64,000 bases of DNA from Eutrigla gurnardus (taxonomy: Eukaryota; Chordata; Actinopteri; Perciformes; Triglidae): assembly GCA_963514095.1 (NCBI GenBank), contig OY741285.1, positions 18,637,722 through 18,701,721 on the forward strand. Direction: 5' to 3'. Made by a program: the position numbers and the translations under genes. This document shows, piece after piece, positions 51,696 to 63,190 of this stretch; position 1 is the first letter of the stretch; each line of letters opens with the position of its first letter. The notes under the pieces are model-generated. The model was given only the letters and a program-made list of their open reading frames with translations, was not told where the DNA came from and ran no database searches.

Positions 51696-52569
51696 TAAGG
51701 GTCCTAGTTTCGTACACCAGACGCAGTCGGGGCTCAGCGCACTTGCGCCGCGCCAACGGGGTGTGTCCGCCTGGACTTTGCAAGTTTTGTGCACGGCGCA
51801 GTCCGGCGCACGCACTCCTCCCGTCACTCCTACCCCCGCAAGTGGGAAAGAGGGAGGAGAGAAGGCGTGAGTGGGAGACGAGGAGGAGAGAAGGCGTGGA
51901 GTGGGATTAACACAGCCGATTCAGATCTTCACCAATCAAATAAGCTCCTCTCCTCACCTTTACTACGCCGAGGCGAGGTGCAGTGCAAGTTTCGTCACTT
52001 GACAACCCAATAACAGAAGACAGCAGCAGAAGCAGCAGCAGCGCCAGATGGCTGAGAGAGATGTGAACTCGTTAGTTTGCATCACAGAGTCTGTGTTAAT
52101 TCAGTCAGGCTGAGTTTCCGTTACGCGTGTGTGACGGGACAATCCATATAGATATAAATTCACATGTTGATTCAATTAGTTGCATTAAATAGTGTTTGTT
52201 GTGATTATTTATTGCATTTGAATGTGCCTGGAACTGTGGAAACCTGCCTGTGAGGTCTTGGTGATGTGTGCGCACTGCGCGCCGGTGAGCCAAACTGCCA
52301 CTCCGCCAGCTGTAATTCGCCTTGCGCCGAGAGTAGATCAGGTTGAAGCTGGCGGGCTTTTTGGCGCAGTCTCGGCGCGGCTTTTTGGCACGAAACTTCC
52401 ACTGCGCCAAGCTGAATCTGTGACGCCTCCCCCTGCTGCGCCGCCACACCCATCTCGGCGCAGGCGATCCACCAAACTGCCAAACTGACCGTGCACAAGG
52501 CTGCGCTGGTCGAAACTTGCATTGCACCGGCTCCGCCACCCTGCACTGCGCCACGAAACTCGGGCCTTA
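51696..52569. mobile_element. GC-rich DNA element with imperfect inverted ends
   Basis: The left end TAAGGGTCCTAGTTTCGT matches the reverse of the right end (TAAGGCCCGAGTTTCGT). Inside both ends, GGCGCAG/CTGCGCC words recur many times, with long GC-rich stretches and a CAG run near 52021-52042. Overlapping ORFs come from high GC content. The superfamily is not determined. Confidence 0.6.
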
Positions 52570-54129
52570 AATGGGACCATAATTTACGAAATGGACTTGA
52601 AATTAGCAGTTGAGACAATAAACTCGTCTTTACTTAGATAATAAACCAAGTGACAATAGAGTCATTTTTTCATAGACTTCCAGAGTTGCCCCCTGATGGC
52701 CAGAAAATGCAACTTTAAGGAACTTCAGCATTGGCTTCACTCTTCAGAACCACTGGAATTACCCAGTGGCATCGAATGGAAGGAGCAAGAGGAAAACAAG
52801 ATCCACTAGACAGTTGCTTCTCTTCTTAAACTACAAATAACCACATTGTGTGAAGTTTTTCTTCTTTAGATTTAATACTGTCTAGTATAAAATATAGTGT
52901 GTGTGGGTGTGCAAATGTTCTTGCTCCTGTGTGTTCGTGAGTGGGAGGGCAACAATATACTGCATAAATACCAACTCATATTATTTTTGATAATGGCAAC
53001 ATTTCTACAAACTTCATTTCATTTTTAGATTTTAGATCCCCTCTAATACACTTTTATTTTTTTTATCAAATGAAAACATCTAAGTCACTGTTGAATTATT
53101 TGTTTGATTAATTCAGAAAGGTTGTATTAGACAAAAGAAAACGTACTGTACTTTAAAAAACTCTATCAGTCATACAAAACCTGTCACTTTGTTTTAGAAA
53201 GCTCTAAATGGCACTATGAGAAAAACCTTATCTTATTCTCCGTCATATCTCATGTTTGCTCTGCCTTTCTACAACATTCATAATTTATTTGGAAATTAAC
53301 ATTTTATTTATCACCTTCAGAAAGGAGCCACTGGTCTGAAAATGTTCAAACTTTTAACCATAATTTGCTAATGTGCAGCTATTGATTCACCAAAATGTAG
53401 CATACTGATTTATACCCCAATGCCACCATGCCCAAAAGTTTATACTTCCAAGTCTCTTTGTTCCACGATTTTTAATTAAACTGATTTTACTTTACTCTTT
53501 TTTTATTTAATATGGATAGAATGAATATATGCAGAGTAAACTTCTGACAGCGTCTGGATGCCTGGCATGTAGGTGTGTTCCGAAGTCTAGTTCTTTGAAG
53601 GTCAGCGTTAACTTTCCCAGGGATGCCATGTAATTCATCACCACAGCAGACTCCTTACCATTGAAGAATATAAGAATTAAAAATGTTTTTCTCTGACAAA
53701 TTGTCTCTAATTTGTTGTTGTTGACTTGCGTCTGTTGATGGAGAAAACAGCTGAAGGATCCATATGTTCCCGTGACCCTGGCGATGTACTCACCGTTTTG
53801 TGCTGCTGTAAACACGTTCAGACAGAGCTGTCTCTATTGTTATTACAGTGGGAGTTATCATCACTTTAAATACATTTACATTATTACACCTATAGAAGAC
53901 ACATCAACGAGGTGATCAAAACAACACAAGTCTAAGAAATGGTGTTTATTCCCCCAGGCAGTACTGAAGAAAATAAATCCATATTACAAAGCCACAGACC
54001 ACAAACCATCCTTCCGCTGATGAACTCCAAATTATTTGCCGCAACATACGACGCAACTGAAAGAATCAGCCAGTGTTACATGAAAAGTCAATGAGGACAC
54101 GACCCTACTTCTCATTTAATTTACTACTT
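52570..54129. other. non-coding with a fragment of the dispersed repeat
   Basis: About 52655-52745 is an inverted, decayed match to the left part of the repeat at 12262-12612 ('ttgccccctgatggccag' against 'ctggccattggggggcaa'). The rest has no gene or structure that I can support. Confidence 0.45.
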
Positions 54130-54589
54130 CACTTAACATTGTAAAAATGAGTTTATGGTCTCAATCTCTAGTTTCAAGTCTTCTTCAATCCAGCATGATG
54201 TTCATTTAGTACTGTGATGTGTGTGAGCATGTGGTGCGGCTGATTGGGGATCGGGAACAAAAGGGGAGCGCGGAAGGAAGTCCGGTTATCTCCACACGGG
54301 CGCCGAGACGCTCTCGGGTGTGGAAGAGTGTCTGCGGATTAATTAGGCCGCTGGACCATGTGGTGCTTGACGGCGGGGGGCAGCGTTCCTCTACCCCTGC
54401 GCCATTACCTATTGCTGCGTGGACTGCCGCGACCTGGGAACTTTAACATCGACGGGCCTGTCATCTCTGCCTGACGCATACCGTAATTGTGAACGGCACT
54501 GTCTGGAACTCAGACCCCTTGGGGGGTGGGGGTCGCCAGCCGGCGAGTTACGTAACACTTTTAAAACTTGTGTGTGTGTGTGTGTGTGC

Positions 54590-54653
<64 letters not shown>

Positions 54654-55240
54654 ATGATTCCGTGTGCGTGTGTTGGGAGAAATGCCTGGTGGTGCGAGGG
54701 TATGAGTTTGTGCATGGATGTGATATGTGCTTATGAGTTATGCAGGTGGGGAGCGGGGATTGTAGGGTGGCTGCAGGTGGAGTAATGTCGGGCTTCTCTA
54801 TGGTTTGGGGCTGCCGTGGTTAAGCGTGATTTAATGGCCTGCCGTGCCTCTTGTGGGTGGGTGTTGTGTGCGCCTTGAACGGCGATGTATTTCCGTAGGG
54901 TGCTGTAATTTAGCTTAATGAGGCCCGTGTTATTCTGACTGTTGGTTGCCCTATGTCCTGTGACTCCTCCCTGTGTATACTCTATTTTTAAAAAAGAGAA
55001 ATCAAGTGATGAATTAATAAAGGTAATTGTATTTATATATTCCTATGTTTTGGATGGTCATTTTCAGACACTGATGTATTGCAGTCTTCTGCTAACAAAA
55101 CACACATTTATTACAGTACATTGTGGTCACTTTAGCGTTAAATAGTTGATAAAGCAGGGGATGCTTTAGGGTGGGGCTACCTTGTGATTGACAGGCTATT
55201 ACCACGGTGTCTCTACCATGGCGACCAATGCTGTAGTTTT
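54130..55240. repeat. dispersed fish repeat, copy 2, split by a solo LTR
   Basis: The left part 54130-54212 and right part 55116-55240 follow the same order as the copy at 12370-12560 ('catgatgttcatttagtac', then 'gggctaccttgtgattgaca'). The interruption is the 903-bp LTR at 54213-55115. Confidence 0.7.
54213..55115 (+). mobile_element. probable solo LTR, 903 bp
   Basis: It begins TGTGATGTG and ends TTTATTACA, with GTAC on both sides (54209-54212 and 55116-55119), and precisely interrupts a known dispersed repeat. It has a GC-rich first half, a GT microsatellite (about 54572-54649) and AATAAAG near 55015. No second LTR or coding sequence accompanies it. Confidence 0.65.
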
Positions 55241-55963
55241 ACCAAACATTTGGTGACTCCATCGTTGGAGCTAGAGGAAAAGCTGAATGAATGCTGGTTC
55301 AAAAATCCAAAATAAAACCTCTGCTTTCATAACACATTTGATCCAACTGCAGTTTTGTGAGAACATAATGTGGAACGCCACAGCCAATTATATTTGGAGT
55401 ACAAATATCCACATCCTCCAATTACATAGATGAAGTACTTTGTTTTGGTGGCTCACATCTCCGGCACATCAAGACAATTTGTCGTTCATCTCATTGCACA
55501 GGCGGAATAAATTGCATTTTGTGAGTTATTTGTCCTCAGTCAATGTTAGGTTAATTTTCATTGACACTTTTCCCATTATAGTTCCCTGCCACCGTCAAAT
55601 TGCACATTGCACTATAACACAAATTACAATGTTTATCTCTTAGATTTACAAACTACTGCACGTCATACAGATACAGTAGGAGTTGAGATGCTGTGAGAGT
55701 CAAAGAGGCCACATGGGCAAACGCAGCTACTTTGGTTCAGATGGAAAAAAACAACGTACTGCAGTTGTCCCATTGATCTCCTCAAGGTTGCAGTTTGGAT
55801 AGTATCGGTATACAGAAAACAGGCCCGACGCACAAATGATTGGACAATCCTCCCTTATTTAAATATGTTGAAGGTCTTCATCACATGCCATGTGGAAGCT
55901 CCACCTCCTTTTTCATGTATTGTGTCTGTAAAGTCACTACTGTTTGTTTATGACACACTGGTA
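55241..55963. other. non-coding, no feature recognised
   Basis: No supported gene. Confidence 0.35.
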
Positions 55964-56181
55964 TGTCAAGCGGAGTTATTTTGTCCCATCTCCATGTTTG
56001 TCTTGTCATTTCCTGTTTTATTTTGGAAAGTAACTCTCCTCTCGTTTCAGGTCGCTTGCCCTTCCTCATGTGCCCCCAGTCTGTCATCCCCGATTCCTGA
56101 TTGTCTCCACCTGTCGCCCATTACCCTCATGTGTTAAATAGTCTGCGTCTCCCTTTGTCCTGTGCCCATGTGTCTTGTCTT

Positions 56182-56661
56182 TGTCAGGTATCGGGCAAGG
56201 AGGGAGGACTCTGATGCAGAGGCAGTGTTAATGGTCTTTATTCCAAAAAAACTCAAAAGGTGGCAAACGTACAAAACAAAAGATCAAGGAAAAATAGACT
56301 AACTCTAAAAACTTAAACTACAAACAAAAGATCACGCCACAGGGAGGAAAACATGACTACAAACATAAACTGCAAAAATACCAACTTAACTTGGACTTCT
56401 TTGATGGCTGTGAATCGGTGTAGGCTCATGACAAGACGAGAGACACAACAAACTGGCACAAGACAAGGGGAGACGCAGACTTAAATACACAGAGGGTTAA
56501 TGAGCAACAGGTGACAACAATCAGGGATCGGGGATGACATCAGACCAGGAAACACATGAGAAAGGGCAAGTGACCTGAAACGAGAGGGGAGTTATTTTCA
56601 AAATAAAACGGGAAATGACGAGACAAAAACCAAGACGAGACATTACCTCACCGGCGTGACA
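56182..56661 (-). mobile_element. solo LTR of the same family, inverted, 480 bp
   Basis: On the minus strand it reads TGTCACGCCGGTGAGG to ACCTGACA with TATTTAAGTC and AATAAAGACC in between, the layout of an LTR promoter and poly(A) signal. GTCTT is duplicated outside (56177-56181 and 56662-56666). It lies inside a plus-strand copy of the same family, making a natural inverted pair. Confidence 0.85.
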
Positions 56662-57221
56662 GTCTTGAGTCGAGAGCCACCAGCTACTAAGTCTAGTCAT
56701 AGTCTGAGTTATCCACAGTTGTCTGCCTCATTAGTGGGTTTTTTGTTTCGCCTTTTGCCTTTGTATTTTCATAGCCTGTTTAAGTTAGTTGTCCTTATAC
56801 CTAGTTGTAGTTTTTCCCTCCCCAGAGGCGTTTCCTATTTAGAACTGTTTTGGTTTTTCCCCCTTTAGACCGTAGGGTTTTCTGTTGTAAATTTTCATAG
56901 CCATCCCTCCTTTTGAGGGGCCTTCTGTTTTGATCTCCTTTGCGGCCTGAATAAAGCCTTTTTGAAATCTCTGCATCCGAGTCCTATCCCTGAGTCCAGA
57001 GGGGTATTCCACCAAACTCGCTAATTAAAGCGGCGCTTACCTGGTTAAACCTGGTTAGAACTAACGCCAATTTCCACTTGCGGCTAAACCCATTCCATTA
57101 ACGCATTTCAGCCACGCCTTGTTGAGGCTAATTCAAGCCAGGTTAACGTTGTCGTGTGTTACGCAGGTTCACGGGATATGAAGCCAGACCAGAATCGTGA
57201 ATGTCGAATCATCGAGAAAAT

Positions 57222-57384
57222 GGCAGAAAAGACCAGAGCAAAAATTATTGATGGAACTGTACGAGGAGTACAAACTCATCATAACCAATAAAGGGAATAC
57301 TGTAGTGGTAATAAAAATCGCGAGGCTGCTTGGGCAAGAATTGCCGAGCGATTAAAAACGGAAGTACCGTTAAGAGTAACATGC
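57222..57384 (+). pseudogene. Myb/SANT-like DNA-binding domain, frameshifted
   Basis: One frame gives LMELYEEYKLIITNKGNT from 57248; after a shift near 57305 another gives NKNREAAWARIAERLK from 57310. Together they match the Myb/SANT-like domain of NAIF1 and of the Myb-type helper protein of Harbinger transposons, which binds element ends and brings in the transposase. The frameshift and missing flanks make it non-functional. Confidence 0.75.
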
Positions 57385-57415
57385 TCTAATATAACACTGA
57401 CAAAGAGTTCTTGAA

Positions 57416-57484
57416 CGTGAGTATAGTGTAGAGGTAACGCGCCGGCTTTGCACACGGCCGGCCAGGGTTCAACTCCCGTCTATG
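57416..57484 (+). other. tRNA-like stretch inside the Harbinger element
   Basis: GTATAGTGTAGAGGTAAC resembles an A box and GGGTTCAACTCCC a B box about 35 bp later, with a strong GCCGGC/GCCGGC stem between. The acceptor stem does not close properly, so this is not called as a tRNA gene. Confidence 0.45.
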
Positions 57485-57513
57485 GAACTTTGTGAAACTT
57501 ATTTCTTTGGCTG

Positions 57514-57580
<67 letters not shown>

Positions 57581-57904
57581 TTTTTTAGATAGGCCTAGTA
57601 AATGCATCTACATTGACCAACTCATTTAGCTCAACAATTCAATGAACACATTCAATGAATCTATTAATGAACTCACCTGAAAGGAATTTATGTGGCTGAA
57701 AATTGCATGCAGCAATGCCATTGTCATTGTGATCTATAACATGCTATTAATAATAACATCTTTATGCCTATCATGTTTTTGCAAGTTATATTTGGGTTCT
57801 CGGGAAATTGTATGATATATTTATAGGTAAGGTTTATAGTTAAGGTAAAATGTTGGTCTAATTCTCTGATCTAAAGACAGGCAAACATTTTTTTAAAAAC
57901 ACAC

Positions 57905-57986
57905 ATGAGATGTCCTCGCCGGGATGTGAACCTGCAACACCCACATTTGAGGGCAGGTGCATCACCACTCACCCAACTGGGGGCTT
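57905..57986 (-). other. second tRNA-like stretch, opposite strand
   Basis: On the minus strand, GTTGGGTGAGTGGTGATG (A-box-like) is followed by GCAGGTTCACATCCC (B-box-like). It faces the tRNA-like stretch at 57416-57484 and has no proper acceptor stem. Confidence 0.4.
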
Positions 57987-58639
57987 TAATTAATCATATG
58001 GCAAGTCGGTCTTAAACAAAATAAACGATTTATTCATATTTTTTTAATTGCAAGCATGTATTTTTAGACCCTTGATGAAAATATAGTCTGTTTGTACTTC
58101 ATATATGTAATTTTGGTAATTTTTGGTCTTTCACATGACGAAATCACGAGGACTAGGCTTGGCGGAACCTTCTGCTGGTACAGTTGTTTCCGACAGACGG
58201 ACTTCTCTGAAACCCCCGCTAAAGTAAGCCTGATGGTTAGCCTGCCCCAGGGCAGGCTAGTTTGGTCAGATAAATTCCCATGGTTACTTAGCGGAGAGTG
58301 CCTCAAGTCACGTTGATGGAACGAAACTCTCGCTAAAGGTAGCGAGGCTTATTGAAATTAGCCTGGCTTTGCGCTTAGCGAGTTTGATGGAATACCCCTC
58401 TGGGCGTGATGGTTTAGTTCTTGCACCAATACAAAAATATAGACCGTCAGAGGTTACATTGAATTACATTATGTGTTCTGTAAAAAAAAATTTAGGGAAA
58501 ATGATAATTATGATGTCTTCAAATGTAATCTTGTAAATTATGTTTGGGGCAAGAAACTTGAATGAATATAGTTGTTTGAACGCAAAAAATACAGAAAAAT
58601 AAAGCGATAACCACAGCAGACCAGTGTTGGGCTCCGAAG

Positions 58640-59345
58640 GTTAGCCTCCACACCAGAGATGGGGGACTCGAGTCGGACTTAAGTCGCCAGATTGAGGACT
58701 TCTTACTTGCTTGATTAACAGTGATAAAAGACTTGACTTGACTTTGACTTGCTATTAAAGTCCCAGTCGGCAAGTCCGGCGGATCGAGGGCACTCTGTCA
58801 GATTTTGAATGTTTACAACTCTCACGCTCCTCCCCCACGACCACTGAGCTCCTTCCCCTCGACTTTTTGCCCTTTGAAATCCCTTAGATCACGCCACCTT
58901 TGTGATGTTGACTCTGGCTTTATCACGGGCACTGTCGCAATCTTTCTTTTTTTCCTTATTTTCCACCGGTGTTTTCTTTTCCTTGCTTGTTTTGGACCTC
59001 CTCGTTTCGGTTTTAAATAGAGGAATTGGAAGCTTGTTGCTACTTCGCTCCACCTCCCCCCTGTGATAGTGGTACAACCTGAGGGGGGAGGGGCTCTGTG
59101 TGTGCAGGAACACCGCTCTGTGTGCTGAGTGGACAGGGTGATCTGGGCCCTGTCGGATCTTTGCAAAAGCTCTACGTGCATGTAGAGGTGCGTCTTATTT
59201 TTCTTTCTAAAACCGGATGATTTATGTTGTTCTATCGGAGCATAGTGTCAGCTTCAGTGAATATGATCAAAAAAATGTTGCCAACTGGGGCTTTAATGAC
59301 TTGAGACTTGACTTAGACTTGCATGAAATGACTTGACAATTTATT
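58640..59345. repeat. dispersed repeat rich in 'gacttgact', split by a MITE
   Basis: The left part (58655-58754, 'gatgggggactcgagtcgga') and right part (59297-59345, 'gacttgagacttgacttaga') flank a TTAA-bounded element. They appear to be one decayed interspersed repeat. Confidence 0.5.
58759..59292. mobile_element. piggyBac-like MITE, 534 bp
   Basis: TTAA flanks it at 58755-58758 and 59293-59296. The ends AGTCCCAGTCGGCAA and, in reverse, AGCCCCAGTTGGCAA are inverted repeats. Its right 150 bp match the left end of the element at 36562. The ORFs across it have no domain and overlap on both strands. Confidence 0.75.
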
Positions 59346-59444
59346 GCTGTCTTCGTTAATATGTGAATTATTAAAAATATGGACAATGGATGGATGGATG
59401 GATGTTTTTTTTATTCGATCTGATTTTTCCTGTTACCTGGCAAC

Positions 59445-60365
59445 CAATCTAACCACCACCAAATCCTCCTCTCCACGCTGGCTGAACTTGGCGTAACTGA
59501 CTCTGCTCTAACCTGGTTCACATCATACCTGACAAATCGCACCTTTCAGGTCACATGGAATGGCTTTATGTCCAAACCCTGTTTTCTGAAAACGGGTGTC
59601 CCCAAGGCTCAGTACTAGGACCGCATCTGTTCTCATTATACACGGGATCACTGGGCTCTGTAATCACATCACATGGATTCTCTTACCATTGTAACGCAGA
59701 TGGCACACACCTGGGAACCTGGGTGTAATCCTCGATGACCATCCTGCACCCCCAACATCACTGCTGTGGCCCGATCCTGCAGATTTGCTCTCTTCAATAT
59801 CCACAGGATCCGGTCTTTTCTCACAAAAAGGACGCAAGGCAACTCCTGGTCCAAACACTTGTCATTTCCCGCCTTGACTACTGCAACTCTCTCCTGGCTG
59901 GACTCCTGGCCTCAGTGACTAAACCATTGCACCATATACAGAACGCTACAGCACGCCTTGTCTTCAATCTACTCAAATTCTCCCATGTGACCCCCCACCT
60001 CTGTGAAATCAAGCAAATGTCGCTCAGCAAAGTCCAGACTCTTCTCTGTTCTGGTGCCTCAGTGGTGGAACGAACTCCCGACCAATGTCAGGACAGCAGA
60101 GTAACTTGCCATTGTCCGAAAAATGCTCAAGACTCACCTGTTCAGATTTCACCTTGACTCTGCATAGCATTGTACTTAAGGTATCATTACTGAACAGCTA
60201 CTACTTTACTCAGATGAGGACCTAACACCTGTTTCTATTTTTATCGCTCTTACTTTATCACTATTGGTATGTTGTGGTTTATTTCTTTTGACAAATGTAC
60301 TAATTGTAAGTCGCTTTGGACAAAAGTCTCTGCTAAATGCCCTAAATGTAAACTGTAAATGTATA
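59445..60365 (+). mobile_element. L2-type LINE, 3' fragment
   Basis: A decayed reverse transcriptase (WFTSYLTNRTFQVTWNGF and GVPQGSVLGPHLFSLY, in different frames) is followed by a frame 59735-60157 with LLVQTLVISRLDYCNSLLAG and HHIQNATARLVFNLLK. The 3' end has 'taagtcgctttggacaaaag', 'tctctgctaaatgcc' and short TGTAAA repeats, the classic fish L2 tail. It is 5'-truncated. A stop and frameshifts make it inactive. Confidence 0.85.
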
Positions 60366-62640
60366 AAAGGAAGATTAATGTACGGCACCAGAGTTATAGC
60401 GGGGGGTTAGGGGTGAATGGCGGGCGTACACAGTGCAGGACCATAACAGTGGAGATCAGGGTTTACTCCCACCTGTGGTTTCGGCAACAAAAGCCAATCG
60501 TTTAAGTTGGTGTAAGGATTGTTTGGGCAAAGAATGTTAATAAAGATATTGTCTCATGCATCAAACTCACTATGGAACAAATTATTTTTTAAGTCGGAGA
60601 CTAAACTCTCCCTAACCTTAACTAAGTGCTGCCAGTGCCAGAACAGAGCTGTGAAAAATATGCCAATGCTGCTGTAACTTAAGCCATTTAGAAAGCCTTT
60701 GTGTGATTCATGTCATGCTTGTCGCTCTCTCTCTCTCTTTTTAATCCAGAATTACAGATATCACCGGCCTTTGTAGTGTTAAACGGTTGCCATTACTGAA
60801 AGCTCTTGAATGCACCAACCCTGACAAACTTTGAAGCATTCTGTGCTTTTAACTACAATATAGATGAAAAAGAAGAAGAAAAAGTATGCTCTTAACTACC
60901 ACGGATGTGGCCTGAAATCAGAGGCTGCCTTGAAGAAAGGAAGAATGCATTTAAAAAGTCTGAAACAGTTGAGTGAGTGAGGGGGAATTATCGGCGATGA
61001 TCTAATATACTGAATACCTGTGAAAACTTGAGGAAAAGGTCATTTGAGCAAATATAAACCCCTCGTCTGCAGGCTGAACGTACAAATACAAGTTGAGAAA
61101 GAGCATGTCGTGAACAATGCCGACTTTGGTGTAAAGGCATTCAGAAATTGGTCTTGAATGTGTGGAATTCAATGTTGAAAAGGGTGAAGGAAAAGTCTTT
61201 TTATCCACATCCTGGCACCTCCTCTCACAAAAAGGAGGTGTCATGAAAAGAGCTAGTCCCTGACCCTGACTCGGCATGAAGATTATTCTAAATAATGATT
61301 TTTGATGCAACTTTTTCCCCGCTGCCTTCATAAGTCATCCATTCTGTTTCCAAATCAGATCAAATATAATACAAATTGATCTGATTACAGTGAATAGAAA
61401 ATGTACTGCGTTGACGAGCGCTGAGAGCATGAATCTCACGTGGGAAATGTGCATTCATCCGGTCCGCGCCGTTTTTCTTGGTGTACTCCAAACGGACCAT
61501 TTGCAAAGGTCAAATGGTGCGATGACGTGGGCTCCGCGTGCAGGAGTCGACAATGTCCCAGCATGCCACTGATTTTTGAAAGTCGCAGCTGGTCTGGATT
61601 TTGTAGTGTTTAGGCTGCGCTACAATAATCAGCTGGCACAGAGGCATTTTTTGTTCAACGACTGAAGAAAGGAAGAAAATTGAGGCTTTAGAATACTATA
61701 ACAAATTCCTCCACTAATAAAAGTTTCAGTTCCCTTTACAGGGAATTTCTGAAGCCTCTTTTCTTGTACCTTCTCTATTTCTCAAAAATCCACTCCAGTT
61801 CAGGTATGGAGCAGGGCTCTCACGTGATTTTGGCTGATCTTTCAAATTGTAGAATACAGCTTTAAGAGAGGTGTGTAGGACTTCATCTTAAGGGTGGTGT
61901 AGTGCTGTTTGGTGCAGGTATAGCTGCTCTATCGGAACCAGCTCCAGCTGGAAAAGGTGAAACATGAGAGTGAACAAAAAAAACCAATAAGCTGAAAGAT
62001 GCTCAAACGCTATGCAGAACCGCAGGATTGGCTGTACATTCTTTGTCGATTTATCCTTAAAAAAAGCAAGTGGAAAGTTTTAAACTAAAATCAGATCAGA
62101 TCTTACACATTGTACCTCTGACAGTCAATAGGCAATAGGTAGGTGCCTATTACGAGAAATGGCCCCTTTTCGAGGTTTCGTAGATGATGTTTCTTAGTTC
62201 ATATCATAATATTTCTAATATTAAACACAACAGTAGACAAATAAGAGTAGTAAAGTAGATGTGTAAAAGTCTCTGAATGTGGAATAGTGGAATGAGAGTG
62301 GCATCTAATGGAAGTACTCAATTAAATTACAGTACAACTGCAAGTTGCACAAACAAAATCAGTGTACCTCACTGCATGAAAAGTGGGATTTTCGTCAGTT
62401 AGCGGCCCTGTAAATTGCCGTGGAAGTTCAGGTTTACGACTGCACACGGCAATTTGCAGGAAACACCGAAAACTGACGTGAATTGCCGGGAATTGACGTG
62501 GGCCTTGCTTGGCAGTTGTCCCCCCATGACCCCCCTCCCCGTAATCCTAGGGGAGGCTTTAACATGTAAAGGAAAATGCTGTGAGCTATACAAATGCAAA
62601 TCAGGGTAGCAGGGGGAGTTTTACCCCAGGTAACATTTTT
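60366..62640. other. non-coding; contains a deletion derivative of the 20252 repeat
   Basis: At 61798-61868, CAGTTCAGGTATGGAGCAGG is fused to the end 'gaatacagctttaag', an internally deleted form of the element at 20252-20881. Elsewhere no gene is supported. Confidence 0.5.
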
Positions 62641-62651
62641 CTGAAAGGTGT

Positions 62652-62709
62652 TAACTTCATTTCATCTTCATTCAAAGATATAACTTCATTTCATCTTCAT
62701 TCAAAGATA
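62652..62709. repeat. 28-bp tandem duplication
   Basis: A unit of 28 bp containing 'cttcatttcatcttcattca' and 'aagata' occurs twice in a row. Confidence 0.8.
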
Positions 62710-62797
62710 CACAAAACAATTTGCTTCAACAATTACTTTTAATCAGGCTTTGCCACAAAGGTAAAATGTACATTCATGCAAACAACATCACAGTCTC

Positions 62798-63133
62798 CTA
62801 GAGCTCAACCACTGTGCATAGTGGCATGACTACAGTGACCCTTTCTTTGGTCTTGCTTAAATGCACAGTGGATGTGTTAACCACACATCTCCCAACAGGC
62901 AGAAATGATGCTGGGTATGACGTGTCTGTTCCCTGCAAGATCCAAACTTCTATTGGCTTTCCATAAAAATGTCTGTCCGGATGGGGATGAAGCCAGGAAA
63001 CTTGCGCAATAACATGTTTAAATGCAGTACCTTTTGACACAACATTAACAACTATAAACTGCTTTATAATCCCCACCCTGACAGCAGCCCTGAATATTAC
63101 TGAGACAGAAAAGGGTTCAGCAGTAGACCGCAT
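62798..63133 (-). CDS. unrecognised ORF, possibly C-terminus of a mobile-element protein
   Basis: This 111-aa frame contains FSVSVIFRAAVRVGIIKQF, VIAQVSWLHPHPDRHFYGKP and SFLPVGRCVVN. The pattern 'SWLHPHP...KP.EVW...SFLPV.R' resembles the end of uncharacterised proteins encoded by repeats in fish and invertebrates, but I cannot name the family. The composition is protein-like rather than random. No ATG context or terminal repeats could be assigned, and it abuts the LINE starting near 63180 on the other strand. Confidence 0.4.
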   Translation of the reverse strand: MRSTAEPFSVSVIFRAAVRVGIIKQFIVVNVVSKGTAFKHVIAQVSWLHPHPDRHFYGKPIEVWILQGTDTSYPASFLPVGRCVVNTSTVHLSKTKERVTVVMPLCTVVEL

Positions 63134-63190
63134 TATCAGCTGGACCCAAGGTCGCCTACATCAAAACATGGCACCTTCTGCATTCCTGTT

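Larger units (their letters stand above)
57000..58399. mobile_element. PIF/Harbinger-like element with Myb-gene remnant
   Basis: The ends AGGGGTATTCCACCAAACTC and, in reverse, AGGGGTATTCCATCAAACTC differ at one base. CAG precedes and CTG follows, fitting a CWG target with one change. The interior holds a broken Myb/SANT-like frame, a CT microsatellite (57517-57572) and two tRNA-like stretches. No DDE transposase is present. Confidence 0.8.
55964..58409 (+). mobile_element. LTR of the 14411 family, split by a second LTR and a Harbinger element
   Basis: It starts TGTCAAGCGGAG, shares 'aactctcctctcgtttcagg' and a TTAAATAG promoter-like box with the LTR at 14411, and continues after 56661 to AATAAAGCC near 56952 and 'gcatccgagtcctatccctg'. 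Its last bases appear after the Harbinger element (58400-58409). TGGTA before and TGGTT after may be a worn duplication, but the expected CA end is missing, so the right limit is uncertain. Confidence 0.55.
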
